A program made the position numbers and the translations under genes. Below, piece after piece: positions 53,283-62,830 of a stretch of DNA of 64,000 bases (positions are counted from its first letter, which is position 1; every line of letters begins with the position of its first letter). The notes beneath the pieces were generated by a model. It was not told where the DNA came from and ran no database searches. It saw only the letters and a list, made by a program, of their open reading frames with translations. Source of the DNA: Allohahella sp002354735 (GTDB taxonomy: Bacteria > Pseudomonadota > Gammaproteobacteria > Pseudomonadales > Oleiphilaceae); the NCBI RefSeq assembly GCF_047946665.1, contig NZ_CP172312.1:1-64000 (forward strand), in the 5' to 3' direction.

Positions 53283-54266
53283 ATGCTGGCATTCCTGATC
53301 AGGCGTTTATTCCAGGGACTGGTGGTGATGTTCGTCATCAGCCTGATCAGTTTCTCGATACAGGATAACCTCGGCGATCCGCTGCGTGAGCTCGTCGGGC
53401 AGTCGGTCTCCGAGGCCGAACGGGATGCACTGCGTGAGGAACTGGGTCTTAACGATCCCTTCCTGATGCAGTACACCCGCTTCCTTGGCAAGGCGGTGCA
53501 GGGCGATCTCGGCACCTCCTACTTCTTCAAGGAACCGGCGCTTACCGTCATCCTGAAAAAACTGCCGGCGACACTGGAGCTTGTTGCCGGCGCCACCTTG
53601 TTGATCATTATTTTTTCAGTACCGCTCGGTGTGTACTCAGCGATCAAGCCCAATACGCTGCTGACGAAAATCGTCATGGGCGTGAGTATCGTTGGTATTT
53701 CGGTGCCTGTATTTCTCACGGCCATATTGCTGGTATACATTTTCGCCATCCAACTGGGGCTGATGCCATCCTACGGGCGTGGCGAACTGGTCCACGTCTT
53801 CGGCTATTGGGATACCGGCTTTCTCACGGCCGATGGTCTTTTGCATTTGGTGCTGCCATCGATCGCGCTGTCATCCATCATGATGCCGCTATTTATCCGA
53901 CTTATTCGCGCTGAAATGCTCGAGGTGCTCAGTGCCGACTACGTTCGCTTTGCGCGCGCCAAGGGCCTCAGGCTCAGTCGTATCTATTTTCTTCATGCTC
54001 TCAAGAACACGATGCTGCCGGTCATTACAGTGGGTGGGGTACAGATCGGTACCATGGTCGCCTATACGATACTCACGGAGCGTGTGTTCCAGTGGCCGGG
54101 CATGGGCTTTATGTTTCTCGAAGCCGTCACACGTGTGGACACGCCGCTGATCGTGGCCTATCTCATTGTGGTCGGTCTTATATTTGTCATTACCAACACG
54201 CTGGTGGATCTGGTGTACGGCCTGGTGAACCCGACAGTGCGGCTGACACAAGGCGCCCCCGCATGA
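53283..54266 (+). CDS. Peptide ABC permease (DppB/OppB type)
   Basis: A 327-residue permease with six helices. The EAA loop ADYVRFARAKGLRLSRIYFLHALKN and the N-terminal FLIRRLFQGLVVMFVISLISF are typical of DppB. It overlaps the next permease gene by 4 bp (ATGA). Confidence 0.93.
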   Translation: MLAFLIRRLFQGLVVMFVISLISFSIQDNLGDPLRELVGQSVSEAERDALREELGLNDPFLMQYTRFLGKAVQGDLGTSYFFKEPALTVILKKLPATLELVAGATLLIIIFSVPLGVYSAIKPNTLLTKIVMGVSIVGISVPVFLTAILLVYIFAIQLGLMPSYGRGELVHVFGYWDTGFLTADGLLHLVLPSIALSSIMMPLFIRLIRAEMLEVLSADYVRFARAKGLRLSRIYFLHALKNTMLPVITVGGVQIGTMVAYTILTERVFQWPGMGFMFLEAVTRVDTPLIVAYLIVVGLIFVITNTLVDLVYGLVNPTVRLTQGAPA

Positions 54267-55231
54267 CCGATACACCGAATATTGTCCCAATGGTACTGCC
54301 CGAAAAGGCCTCGAAGTTGAAGCAGTTCAGGGGGTCTCTGTTCTGGCACCGCTTCAGGCACGACAAGGTCGCCATTGTCAGCTTTAGCCTGCTGCTTCTG
54401 TTTATCGTGCTGAGCGTCGGGGCAGGTCTGTTCGCACCATATGATCCCTATGATCTGTCGCAGATCGACATTCTCGATTCTGAACTGCCACCTGTGTGGA
54501 TCGAGAATGATGACAATGACGGTCGCTTTATTCTGGGTACCGATGCCCAGGGGCGTGATCTCTTCAGCACCATTCTCTACGGCATGCGTATCTCGCTCAC
54601 GATTGGCCTATTTGCCGTGCTGCTGCAGGCCATCATCGGCATCGTGGTGGGATTGCTGGCCGGGTACTACGGTGGCAGGCTCGACTCCTTGCTGATGCGC
54701 TTCGCCGACGTACAGCTTTCGTTTTCCACACTGATGGTGGCAATCATAGTGCTCGCCGTGTTTCAGGCGGCCTTCGGCGCAGAGCTGTATCAGCAGCTGG
54801 CGCTCATCATGCTGGTTGTGGTGATCGGCATTGCCGAGTGGCCGCAGTATGCCCGCACCATTCGCGCCTCCGTGTTGGCAGAGAAGAACAAGGAATATGT
54901 GGAAGCCGCACAGGTGATCGGCTTGAGCAGCCGGCGGATCATGTTCCGTCACATCCTGCCGAACACGCTCTCGCCGATACTCGTCATCTCCACAGTGCAG
55001 ATCGCCAATGCCATCATCGCCGAAGCCTCGTTGTCCTTTCTGGGGCTTGGCATGCCGGTCTCGCAGCCATCGCTGGGCTCCCTCATTTCAAGTGGCTTCG
55101 ACTATATCTTCTCCGGCTCATGGTGGATCACCATCATTCCCGGTATTGCGCTTGTCCTGCTCGTGCTGGTGATGAACCTGCTTGGCGACTGGCTCCGCGA
55201 TGTGCTTAACCCACGACTGTATAAAGGCTGA
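54263..55231 (+). CDS. Peptide ABC permease (DppC/OppC type)
   Basis: A 322-residue permease. The EAA loop KEYVEAAQVIGLSSRRIMFRHILPN and LGTDAQGRDLFSTILYGMRISL are typical of DppC. The ATG at 54263 is chosen because it overlaps the dppB stop; the frame extends upstream within dppB only by chance. Two base pairs separate it from the first ATPase gene. Confidence 0.93.
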   Translation: MTDTPNIVPMVLPEKASKLKQFRGSLFWHRFRHDKVAIVSFSLLLLFIVLSVGAGLFAPYDPYDLSQIDILDSELPPVWIENDDNDGRFILGTDAQGRDLFSTILYGMRISLTIGLFAVLLQAIIGIVVGLLAGYYGGRLDSLLMRFADVQLSFSTLMVAIIVLAVFQAAFGAELYQQLALIMLVVVIGIAEWPQYARTIRASVLAEKNKEYVEAAQVIGLSSRRIMFRHILPNTLSPILVISTVQIANAIIAEASLSFLGLGMPVSQPSLGSLISSGFDYIFSGSWWITIIPGIALVLLVLVMNLLGDWLRDVLNPRLYKG

Positions 55232-55233
55232 GC

Positions 55234-56241
55234 ATGGCGTTACTCGAGGTCGACAATCTGGTTGTGAAGTTTGGCCAGCGCCATGGTGCCGTCACCGCCA
55301 TCCGGGGCATCAGCTTCGCCGTGGAGCGCGGCGAGCGGCTGGGTATCGTAGGTGAATCAGGGGCCGGCAAATCAGTCGCCGCCTTTTCCATCCTCGATCT
55401 GCTCAGCGAGCCAGGCTTCGTGGCCGATGGGCAGATCCGTTTCGACGGCCAGGACCTGCGCACGCTGGATAAGGAAGCCTTGCGGCAGGTAAGGGGGCAG
55501 CGCATCAGCATGATCTTTCAGGATCCGATGATGACGCTGAATCCGGTGCTGAGTATCGGCGTGCAGATGATCGAGTGCCTACAGGCGCATCGAAAGATTT
55601 CATTCAAAGCGGCCAGGGCGATCGCTCTCGAAAAACTACGACTGGTACAGATGCCGTCGCCGGAGAAGCGCCTCGACCAGTATCCGCACGAACTCTCGGG
55701 CGGTATGAAGCAGCGCATCATCATCGCTATTGCACTGCTGCTCGATCCGGAGCTGATTATCGCGGACGAACCGACGACGGCTCTGGATGTCACTATTCAG
55801 GCTGAAATCATGCAGCTGCTGCTGGATCTCTGTTCAACACAGAACCTGGCGCTCATTCTCATTACCCATGACCTCGGCGTGGTGTCACAGATTACCGACA
55901 GGACGCTTGTCATGTACGCCGGACGCATCATAGAGCAGGGCCCGACAAAGGCCATTATCAACGATCCGCAGCATCCTTACACTCAGGGTCTTATCAAGGC
56001 GCTGCCACAGCAAACCTTGCCGGGTGAGCGGCTGAACCAGATTCCCGGCAGCATGCCTACGCTCGAACATCTGCCATCCGGCTGCGCTTTTCATCCCCGT
56101 TGTGCTTACGTGCGCGCCCGCTGCGACTCGGTCGTGCCAGGCTTTACACAGGCGGGTGAATCGCTCGCGGCCTGCCACATGGTGGAGGAGCTGGTGCGGG
56201 ATCCTGGCGTTGAGCTGATTGCCCGGGAGCACAGCGAATGA
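55234..56241 (+). CDS. Peptide ABC ATPase (DppD/OppD type)
   Basis: A 335-residue ATPase: Walker A GESGAGKS, signature LSGGMKQR, Walker B LIIADEPTTALD, and a C-terminal oligopeptide-transporter extension with CAFHPRCAYVRARC carrying the cysteines seen in the FeS-like cluster region of this family. It overlaps the next gene by 4 bp. Confidence 0.94.
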   Translation: MALLEVDNLVVKFGQRHGAVTAIRGISFAVERGERLGIVGESGAGKSVAAFSILDLLSEPGFVADGQIRFDGQDLRTLDKEALRQVRGQRISMIFQDPMMTLNPVLSIGVQMIECLQAHRKISFKAARAIALEKLRLVQMPSPEKRLDQYPHELSGGMKQRIIIAIALLLDPELIIADEPTTALDVTIQAEIMQLLLDLCSTQNLALILITHDLGVVSQITDRTLVMYAGRIIEQGPTKAIINDPQHPYTQGLIKALPQQTLPGERLNQIPGSMPTLEHLPSGCAFHPRCAYVRARCDSVVPGFTQAGESLAACHMVEELVRDPGVELIAREHSE

Positions 56242-57287
56242 AGGATCTTGTGGAGATTCGCAACGTCAGCAAGCGCTTTGCCATTCATGGCGATCTGCTT
56301 GATCAGCTGACTTTCGAGCGTGGTCGACTGCGGCGCAAGCGTGAGTATGTTCACGCTGTCAACGATGTTTCACTCACGGTCAGGAAGGGTGAAGCATTGT
56401 GCGTCGTCGGTGAATCCGGCTGCGGCAAATCGACGCTGGCCAGGCTGGTGATCGGCCTACTCAGCCCCAGTAGCGGCAAGGTGATCTATGGAGGTGAGCG
56501 CATAGATGACATGAATGCTGCTGAGCGCAAGCCGTACCACAGGCGTATGCAGATGATTTTCCAGAATCCTTACGCATCGTTGAATCCGCGGATGACGATC
56601 ACCCAGACGCTGGAGGAGCCACTACGCTGGCACCAGCCCGAGCTGTCACGTCAGGACCATCTGGCAAAAATTGCCGAAGTGATGGCGTCCGTCGGTATCG
56701 ATGCATCCTGGGGAAGCCGTTACCCGCATGAGTTTTCCGGAGGCCAGCGGCAGCGCATCAGTATTGCGAGGGCGCTGGTGGTGGATCCGGAATTTATCGT
56801 TGCCGACGAGCCGATTTCAGCGCTCGATGTTTCGATACAGGCACAGGTGCTCAATCTGATGTCTACAGCGCAAGCGGAGCGCTCACTGACCTATCTTTTC
56901 ATCACGCACGACCTCGCTGTGGTCGAGCATTTTGCCACGCGCGTTGCAGTGATGTACCTGGGCACACTGTGCGAATTGTCGCCGGCGAGGGACCTGTTCG
57001 CCAAGCCTCAGCATCCTTACACGCGCGCCTTGCTCAGTGCGATTCCGAGGTTGCGTGATGAGCGGCCTGCATTCATAAGACTGGAGGGTGAGGTGCCTAC
57101 GCCGGTCAATCTGCCCTCGGGTTGCGTGTTTCACCAGCGTTGTCCTTATGCGAACGAGCGTTGCCGTCAGGAAGTGCCAGCACTCGAGGCGGTGCCGGAG
57201 CCGGTGAGCGAGGATCAACCGCGGGGTGCACGAATCAGTGCCGAGCACCTCGTAGCCTGTCATGCGGTTCAGGAAGGGCGGATCTAG
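56238..57287 (+). CDS. Peptide ABC ATPase (DppF/OppF type)
   Basis: A 349-residue ATPase: Walker A GESGCGKS, signature FSGGQRQR, Walker B FIVADEPISALD and the C-terminal CVFHQRCPYANERC. It ends the five-gene transporter operon. A small open frame on the other strand overlaps its last 53 bp. Confidence 0.94.
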   Translation: MKDLVEIRNVSKRFAIHGDLLDQLTFERGRLRRKREYVHAVNDVSLTVRKGEALCVVGESGCGKSTLARLVIGLLSPSSGKVIYGGERIDDMNAAERKPYHRRMQMIFQNPYASLNPRMTITQTLEEPLRWHQPELSRQDHLAKIAEVMASVGIDASWGSRYPHEFSGGQRQRISIARALVVDPEFIVADEPISALDVSIQAQVLNLMSTAQAERSLTYLFITHDLAVVEHFATRVAVMYLGTLCELSPARDLFAKPQHPYTRALLSAIPRLRDERPAFIRLEGEVPTPVNLPSGCVFHQRCPYANERCRQEVPALEAVPEPVSEDQPRGARISAEHLVACHAVQEGRI

Positions 57288-57432
57288 ACTCTCGTGTAGC
57301 GCTGCCTGCTGCACGCGTCTCATCGAACCCCTCGCTGCTCGAAGCATTGGTGTGACCAATGAACAGAACGAGCAGGATCAGGGTCGCAATGACCCAGGAA
57401 TAACGTTGTTGTGGACCACCATGGATATTCAT
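57235..57432 (-). CDS. Possible small single-helix membrane protein
   Basis: A 65-residue frame with AAAGGAG 8 nt before the ATG at 57432, a strong ribosome site. It has one hydrophobic helix (WVIATLILLVLFIGHTNAS) followed by a polar, charged tail. It overlaps the end of the dppF gene by 53 bp on the opposite strand. The strong site and helix favour it; no homologue is recognised and the overlap argues for caution. Confidence 0.4.
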   Translation of the reverse strand: MNIHGGPQQRYSWVIATLILLVLFIGHTNASSSEGFDETRAAGSATRESRSALPEPHDRLRGARH

Positions 57433-57652
57433 TCGCCAATCTCCTTTTGTTACTGCAATCATCGCATTAAGACCGCTTACTGTCTGATAAGACGGACACA
57501 TCCCTGATTCTTGCCAGCTATTTTCTCTCGTCACCGCATCCCACAGATGTTTGCACTCCGTCACAGTCCTTGCAGCATCATCAGTAAGTTCATGAGGCTT
57601 GCCTGCGGTCCCTATAGTGTGCGCGCGACTATAAAAAAATATTCTTAAGCGC

Positions 57653-60600
57653 ATGACACAGGTAAGAAGAATGAGAAGGACTTCAATAGCCGGGTTGCAC
57701 CGGCAATGCTCCATAGTTTTGGGGCTTGCTCTAATGGCATCATCGGGCCAACTGCTCGCCGATGGTAATGAAACCCTGGGTCCGCCAGGCATCGCAATCG
57801 CCCAGGGCACCGGTACAATCATGGCCGGTACAGGTCTCGGCGAGCAGCCAGGCGAAATCAACATCAGTATTCCCACCGGGGCCTCGGTCGAGCAGGTTCT
57901 GCTGTACTGGGAGGGTCTTGATACGGCAGCAGGCGATTCGAGTGCTGTAGTGAACGACAGGACTGTCGAGGGCATCAGGATCGGCGGACCGACCAAGTGG
58001 GGCGGCAGCAATTTCAGTACGACCTACCGCGCCGACATCACTGCGCTGGGCCTGGTTGCGCCTGGAGAAAACACCCTGATCATCGACGATCTGGCGTTCT
58101 CGAAGATTGCCAACGGCGCTGGTGTGCTCGTCATCGTCGATGATGGGGGCGTCAAGACCGACATCATGCTGCGTGACGGCAACGACGTCGCCTACAAGTA
58201 CTGGTCGGGCTCGCTCAACAGCACAGTGCCTCAGACCTTCACCTTCGGCTCGGCTGCGGCCCAGCGGACAGGTAAGCTTTCGATGGCGGTGTCTTCGATT
58301 TCAGGCACGGTGTCGACTGGCGAGTTCCGCCCCAGCGCGATCGACCTCACCATCGCCGGTGGCACGCTGACCTTCAATAACATACTCGACAGCGTCGATG
58401 GTCAGGAGTGGGATACCGTAGTGCTGCCAGTCATCATACCGGCCGGCGCGACCAGCCTGACGGCGCAGTTGTTTTCTGAAGATCGGCTTGGTCTGGGCGG
58501 CAATCCGGCCTCGATGAGCTGGAGCACGGCGGTACTGACGCTCGATCCACCAACCAGGCCTCTGATCGAGCTGTGCACACTGGTCACACTGGCGCCGGAT
58601 ATGGTCACCGGTTTCTCTGATGCCGATGCTATCGCTGGCGATGGCTGTGATCGCTTCGCACAGGGCATACCCGTTGGTATCGCCGGCGCTGTCGATGGCA
58701 CCTACCAACTCGTCGTGCGCAATACTGGCGCTGAGCGCCTTGTCGATGTCGTGATCGACTCGCCTGATTTCGATCTTGCCAATGTGGCAATCCCAGCCAG
58801 TTGCGGCTCGCTCGAGCCAGGCGAAAGCTGCGTGATTGCAGTAGACGAACCTAACGCGGCCTTTCTCGGTCTGAATCAGCCGAATGTTTGTCCTGTCCGT
58901 GGTGATGTCAGCAAGATGGCTAGCGTTCAGGGGCGCGGAGAAATCAGCGGCCTCTCTGTCAGCGATGATGATCCGGCCGTGGTTCGTTGTGTCACTGAAC
59001 CTCATATCAGCATCATCAAGGAAGTCAGGCTGAATGGCGGCCAGTTCGTCGACGCCAATACACCTGCGGCAGGGCCGGTTGGTCAGTTGGGTGCCGATGC
59101 CGAATATCGCTTCACGGTCCGTAACGACGGTACTGAAACCCTCGTCAATCCACGAATCACTGACGCCGCACTCGGTCTTGCCGATGTCGATATTGGTGTG
59201 GCCAGGCTCGCGCCAGGCGAATCAGTGGTGCTCGGTCAGACGAGCAGCGGCTATTCCGCGCTTTATGCTTCGGGACGCTGCGACACGATCGGTGTGCATC
59301 TCAACACCGCCAAGGTCACCGCAAGGGGTGAATTGAGCGATACGCCAGTAGAGGCAGAGGATCCAGCCTACATCAGCTGTGAGAAACCGCAGATCGAATT
59401 GCTCAAGCAGGTGAGCATCGATGGTGTCAATTTCTTCGATGCTGACGCAGCCGGCGACGCCGACGTGCCGGTCGGTATCGTTGGGCTGACGGACGCCAGC
59501 TACCGCTTTATCGTCAAGAACATCGGGTCTGAGCTGCTTCGTTCGGTGAGAGTCCGCGATGAAACGCTTGGCATTGACGTCGTGATTGAAGATCTGGCCA
59601 GTGGCGAGACTCGCATCATCGACGCGGGCGTCTCTGGCTTCGGCGCACTGTACCAGCCTGGTCGCTGTGACGGCGAACCTGGTAATAAGGCGAATGTCGC
59701 CAGAGTCGACGCACAGGGCGCTGTGACCGGCGCGGCGGTCAGTGATGAAAATCCAGCTAACGTTCGCTGTATCACTGGACCGGCCATTCAGCTGCTGAAG
59801 CAGGTCAGCCTGGACGGCAAGCAGCAGTGGCTCGATGCTGATACTGCAGAAGCAGGACCTGTCGCCGTATTGGGTGCGGATGCCTACTACCGGTTGCTGG
59901 TACGGAACATTGGTGATGAGAATCTCACCAATCTGGTGATCAACGATCCTACGCTGCAAATTCGCGATGTCACTATCGCTGACCTGCCTGCGGGCGCCGA
60001 ACTGGTGCTAACTGCAGGAGACAATCGTTTTGCCCGCCTGCACGCACAGGGTCGTTGTGATGCCGTCGGTGCCAAACTGAACGTCGCTGCGGTCAAAGGC
60101 AAGGGTGCCGTGACCGGTGTCGCAGTCAGCGATGACGATCCGGCCTATATCAACTGCGAAGCACCAGTCAGCTGCGCTTTGTCGGTGGACAAGACCTGCG
60201 TCGTCAAAACCGTAGAACCCGAAGGCAAGCTATGTACAGCTTCCATTTCGGCGACGACATTGCGCTACACAGGACCTCCGATAGCCAATGCTACTGTCAA
60301 GTTCATTGGTAAGGACGGCGGTGAAGCGGTGTATTCAGGTGTCAATCTGGAGAGCAAGGTGTCACTGCTGACGATGCCGTCGGAGAATGGCTATACAGTG
60401 GACGCCGGGGTCGGTGAAAAGCTTGGATCGAAGATGACGATCACCATCAATGGTCGCGAAGAAATCATCCACACCAGCTGCTCAGCCGTCTATTCTGCCG
60501 GCAGACCAGCGCCGCTGGACAGCGGTACGCCGTATCCTGCCAACAGCGAGAAAGGTGATCCGTCGCCGAACTGGGAAGTAATGAACTTCCGCCAGAAAGA

Positions 60601-61531
60601 CGACATCGTCATGGTCGAGCCACTTCGAATCGACACTGCTGCAGATAGCTGTACGGTACCGCATCAGGGCGCTGACGTGGTCTTCCGGTACAAGGTGCGC
60701 AACACGGGGTCAACTTCGCTTGATCTGGCTTCCGTGCTTGATGACAAGCTGGGCCAGATGCTGCCATCGGCCACGACCCTGGCTGCAGGCGAGACCACTA
60801 TCGTGAAAAGTTCACCGGTGTTCATCAATCACACAGTGACCAATACCGTAGTGGCGACTGGATCCGTGGCAGGCAATGCAGGGGCCAGCTGTGCAGCCAG
60901 TGACGCTGTGACGGTCACTCGCGAAGCAGCACCTGTGAAGTCATGTGAAGATGGCAAGCCGGTAGAGCTGGTGTTCGAGTACACCGGTCAGTCTTGTGAG
61001 GCCTCCCCTGCGAATGACCAGGACGGTAAGTTCAGTTGCTCAGGTTCACCCCACGCGAGTAAGCCGGTGCGTGTGATTGCCGAGTCCGCTACGGCGTCAC
61101 CTGCTGGCGAGACAATCGGCGTAGGCGGCTTCGTGACGGTGACCGCGAACGGTAAATTCGATTCACAGACTGACTTCAGTATCGTCCAAGGCGGCAAGAC
61201 CGTGCAGTCGATTTCAGTGCACCTGAGCTGCTCGAAGGCGCTGAACGTCGGCGATCGCTTTGGCAGCCTGATCCTTCGCACATTCAAGCCGGGCGAAGGT
61301 GGCAAGGGTGGCAAGGGCGGCAAGGGTGGCAAAGGCGACGACAAGCACAAGCACGATGAGAAGCACGACGACAAGAAGTCGAAGCGTGATGACAAGCCAT
61401 CCAAGCACGACGACAAGCAGCACGGCGACAAGAAATCAAAGCACGAAGGCAAGGAATCGAAGCGTGACAGCAAGAAGTCGAAACATGACGACAAGCCGTC
61501 GAAGCACGATGAGAGAAAGCAAGGTCGGTAG
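57653..61531 (+). CDS. Large secreted repeat protein with four immunoglobulin-like repeats and a Lys/Asp/His-rich tail
   Basis: A 1292-residue protein with signal peptide (hydrophobic stretch LGLALMASSGQLLADG). Residues ~37-300 form a beta-rich domain (QVLLYWEGLDTAAGDSSA, GAGVLVIVDDGG). About residues 303-840 hold four ~130-residue repeats; each starts with a segment like IELLKQVSIDG (degenerate in the first), has YRFTVRNDG or equivalent, and ends DPAYISC, with conserved cysteines. Two further Cys-rich domains follow (841-950 and 1100-1210, the latter CEDGKPVELVFEYTG). The end is GGK repeats (1216-1227) and ~65 residues dominated by Lys, Asp and His. DUF11/DUF7467-like domains of unknown function are the best match. 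It stands alone with a strong terminator. Surface attachment or metal or polyanion binding by the tail is a guess. Confidence 0.72.
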   Translation: MTQVRRMRRTSIAGLHRQCSIVLGLALMASSGQLLADGNETLGPPGIAIAQGTGTIMAGTGLGEQPGEINISIPTGASVEQVLLYWEGLDTAAGDSSAVVNDRTVEGIRIGGPTKWGGSNFSTTYRADITALGLVAPGENTLIIDDLAFSKIANGAGVLVIVDDGGVKTDIMLRDGNDVAYKYWSGSLNSTVPQTFTFGSAAAQRTGKLSMAVSSISGTVSTGEFRPSAIDLTIAGGTLTFNNILDSVDGQEWDTVVLPVIIPAGATSLTAQLFSEDRLGLGGNPASMSWSTAVLTLDPPTRPLIELCTLVTLAPDMVTGFSDADAIAGDGCDRFAQGIPVGIAGAVDGTYQLVVRNTGAERLVDVVIDSPDFDLANVAIPASCGSLEPGESCVIAVDEPNAAFLGLNQPNVCPVRGDVSKMASVQGRGEISGLSVSDDDPAVVRCVTEPHISIIKEVRLNGGQFVDANTPAAGPVGQLGADAEYRFTVRNDGTETLVNPRITDAALGLADVDIGVARLAPGESVVLGQTSSGYSALYASGRCDTIGVHLNTAKVTARGELSDTPVEAEDPAYISCEKPQIELLKQVSIDGVNFFDADAAGDADVPVGIVGLTDASYRFIVKNIGSELLRSVRVRDETLGIDVVIEDLASGETRIIDAGVSGFGALYQPGRCDGEPGNKANVARVDAQGAVTGAAVSDENPANVRCITGPAIQLLKQVSLDGKQQWLDADTAEAGPVAVLGADAYYRLLVRNIGDENLTNLVINDPTLQIRDVTIADLPAGAELVLTAGDNRFARLHAQGRCDAVGAKLNVAAVKGKGAVTGVAVSDDDPAYINCEAPVSCALSVDKTCVVKTVEPEGKLCTASISATTLRYTGPPIANATVKFIGKDGGEAVYSGVNLESKVSLLTMPSENGYTVDAGVGEKLGSKMTITINGREEIIHTSCSAVYSAGRPAPLDSGTPYPANSEKGDPSPNWEVMNFRQKDDIVMVEPLRIDTAADSCTVPHQGADVVFRYKVRNTGSTSLDLASVLDDKLGQMLPSATTLAAGETTIVKSSPVFINHTVTNTVVATGSVAGNAGASCAASDAVTVTREAAPVKSCEDGKPVELVFEYTGQSCEASPANDQDGKFSCSGSPHASKPVRVIAESATASPAGETIGVGGFVTVTANGKFDSQTDFSIVQGGKTVQSISVHLSCSKALNVGDRFGSLILRTFKPGEGGKGGKGGKGGKGDDKHKHDEKHDDKKSKRDDKPSKHDDKQHGDKKSKHEGKESKRDSKKSKHDDKPSKHDERKQGR
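61298..61333 (+). repeat. Four tandem 9-bp repeats (GGTGGCAAG type)
   Basis: Four near-identical copies of GGYGGCAAR in the last part of the large secreted protein gene encode Gly-Gly-Lys four times. The unit could expand or contract by slippage without breaking the frame. Confidence 0.9.
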
Positions 61532-61550
61532 TAAGAAGTGAAGGTCTTGG

Positions 61551-61576
61551 GCGGGCTGTAGGGCCCGCTTTTTTTT
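61551..61576 (+). terminator. Intrinsic terminator after the secreted repeat protein
   Basis: Arms GCGGGC and GCCCGC with a 6-nt loop are followed directly by eight T residues: a classic rho-independent terminator, 19 bp after the stop. It also separates the gene from the converging sctU. Confidence 0.92.
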
Positions 61577-61608
61577 GCCTGCAAGAAAGCGGAGCTGCAG
61601 CGATGAGA

Positions 61609-62694
61609 TCAATCCATGCCAAAGCGTACCGTATCGTTTTCCTCGCGCACCTCTTCAGCCCAGCGCAGAACCTCTGCCACCGGCTCGAAATACGCTGACG
61701 TGATGAAGTGCTCTATCTCGACATCGGCGAACAGGCCCCTTGCCAGCGTGATGTTCTGAACGATAGGCACGCCAGCCTGTTCGGCTGCCTGACGAATTTC
61801 CCGCGCCATATACCCCTCGCCCTTGGCAACCACGATTGGTAGATCGGTAACGTCTGGCGTGTATTGCAGCGCAACCGCAATGTGCGTTGGGTTCACCACC
61901 ACGGCGCTTGACCGGCGAGTCGAGGCCAGCTGGTTCTCCTGCGACCACTCCTGATGCAGCTCGCGTCGCTGGCCCTTGATCATCGGATCGCCTTCGCTGT
62001 CCTTATGTTCCTGCTTGATGTCGCGCATACTCATCATCAAGCCCTTGATGAATTCATAGTGCTGGTAAGCGACATCCAGTATGGAGACGAACAGAAAGCA
62101 CACGACGAGTGTGGAAACGATAATGAGTATCGCCGATTCGTAGAACATGAAAATGGTCAGCGGTGAGTCGGCTCTGACCAGCATGATCAGCTCAGCCAAA
62201 AAGGCTCTTACCACCATGTAGATCACCCACGCGACCACCACGGTTTTCACCATGGCCTTCAGTACTTCGACGATGTTCTTCATCGAGAACATGCGTTTGA
62301 TGCCTTCGGCAGGGTTCAGCGAGTCGAGCTTCGGTACGGCCTTCTTCCACGCCAGTAGCGGACCCACCTGGATGAACTCGATGCATATGGTCGCGATGGT
62401 GCCAGTGAGCATCAGCGGCACCATTGCCAATGTCAGCCGGCTGACCACCTCCATGAGTAGAGCGTCCAGCTCCAGACTCCGAGGCTGCGCGATAGCGGCA
62501 AAAACCAGTTCGAACACCTGCGAGATCTGCCTGTACAGGAACGGCATCAATGCCGCGAGCAGGCCGAACCACACCAGCAGCGTGAGCGTCTTGCTCAGAT
62601 CCTGACTCTTGCTGACCTGACCATCTTCGCGGGCGTCACGAAGACGTTTGGGGGTGGGCTTCTCGGTCTGATCCGCACCTTTATCCTGTGACAT
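61609..62694 (-). CDS. sctU: Type III secretion export-switch protein SctU (YscU/FlhB family)
   Basis: A 361-residue protein. It opens TEKPTPKRLRDAREDGQVSK, has four helices (residues ~35-215) and the self-cleaving NPTH motif (VVVNPTHIAVAL) in the cytoplasmic domain. The IEFIQVGPLLAWKKAVPKLD region and the C-terminal VEIEHFITSAYFEPVAEVLRW resemble injectisome YscU/EscU more than flagellar FlhB, though FlhB is not excluded. Cleavage between Asn and Pro switches export from needle to effectors. No other secretion gene is seen in the last 1.3 kb, so the rest lies to the right or the gene is at the edge of a cluster. Confidence 0.82.
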   Translation of the reverse strand: MSQDKGADQTEKPTPKRLRDAREDGQVSKSQDLSKTLTLLVWFGLLAALMPFLYRQISQVFELVFAAIAQPRSLELDALLMEVVSRLTLAMVPLMLTGTIATICIEFIQVGPLLAWKKAVPKLDSLNPAEGIKRMFSMKNIVEVLKAMVKTVVVAWVIYMVVRAFLAELIMLVRADSPLTIFMFYESAILIIVSTLVVCFLFVSILDVAYQHYEFIKGLMMSMRDIKQEHKDSEGDPMIKGQRRELHQEWSQENQLASTRRSSAVVVNPTHIAVALQYTPDVTDLPIVVAKGEGYMAREIRQAAEQAGVPIVQNITLARGLFADVEIEHFITSAYFEPVAEVLRWAEEVREENDTVRFGMD

Positions 62695-62750
62695 TGCTCA
62701 GGTCCTTTTCTGGCTTGCAACTGCGGCCCCGAAGGGTGCTTTTATCGGCA

Positions 62751-62770
62751 TACTAGGGTTCGCCCTAGTA
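62751..62770. promoter_or_regulatory. Perfect hairpin TACTAGGG-TTCG-CCCTAGTA in the divergent gap
   Basis: Eight-bp perfect arms with a TTCG tetraloop lie in the ~135-bp gap between sctU (minus) and the small unknown gene (plus). As RNA this is a very stable stem with a UUCG loop; as DNA it is a 20-bp dyad suited to a dimeric regulator. It is about 60 bp from each gene start. Confidence 0.6.
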
Positions 62771-62830
62771 GGAAGCATCCCCGGGTTTCAGGTAGTCTTG
62801 CGCTAACAGATATTATCCGTGGAGTTAAGC

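Noticed and set aside
57235..58011. 258-codon minus-strand frame across the start of the large secreted protein.
   Set aside because: Only its last 66 codons have a ribosome site and protein-like features; the rest is a shadow of the repeat protein gene.
61609..62694. Flagellar FlhB.
   Set aside because: The N-terminal motif and C-terminal helix region look closer to YscU/EscU; no flagellar genes flank it. Not fully excluded.
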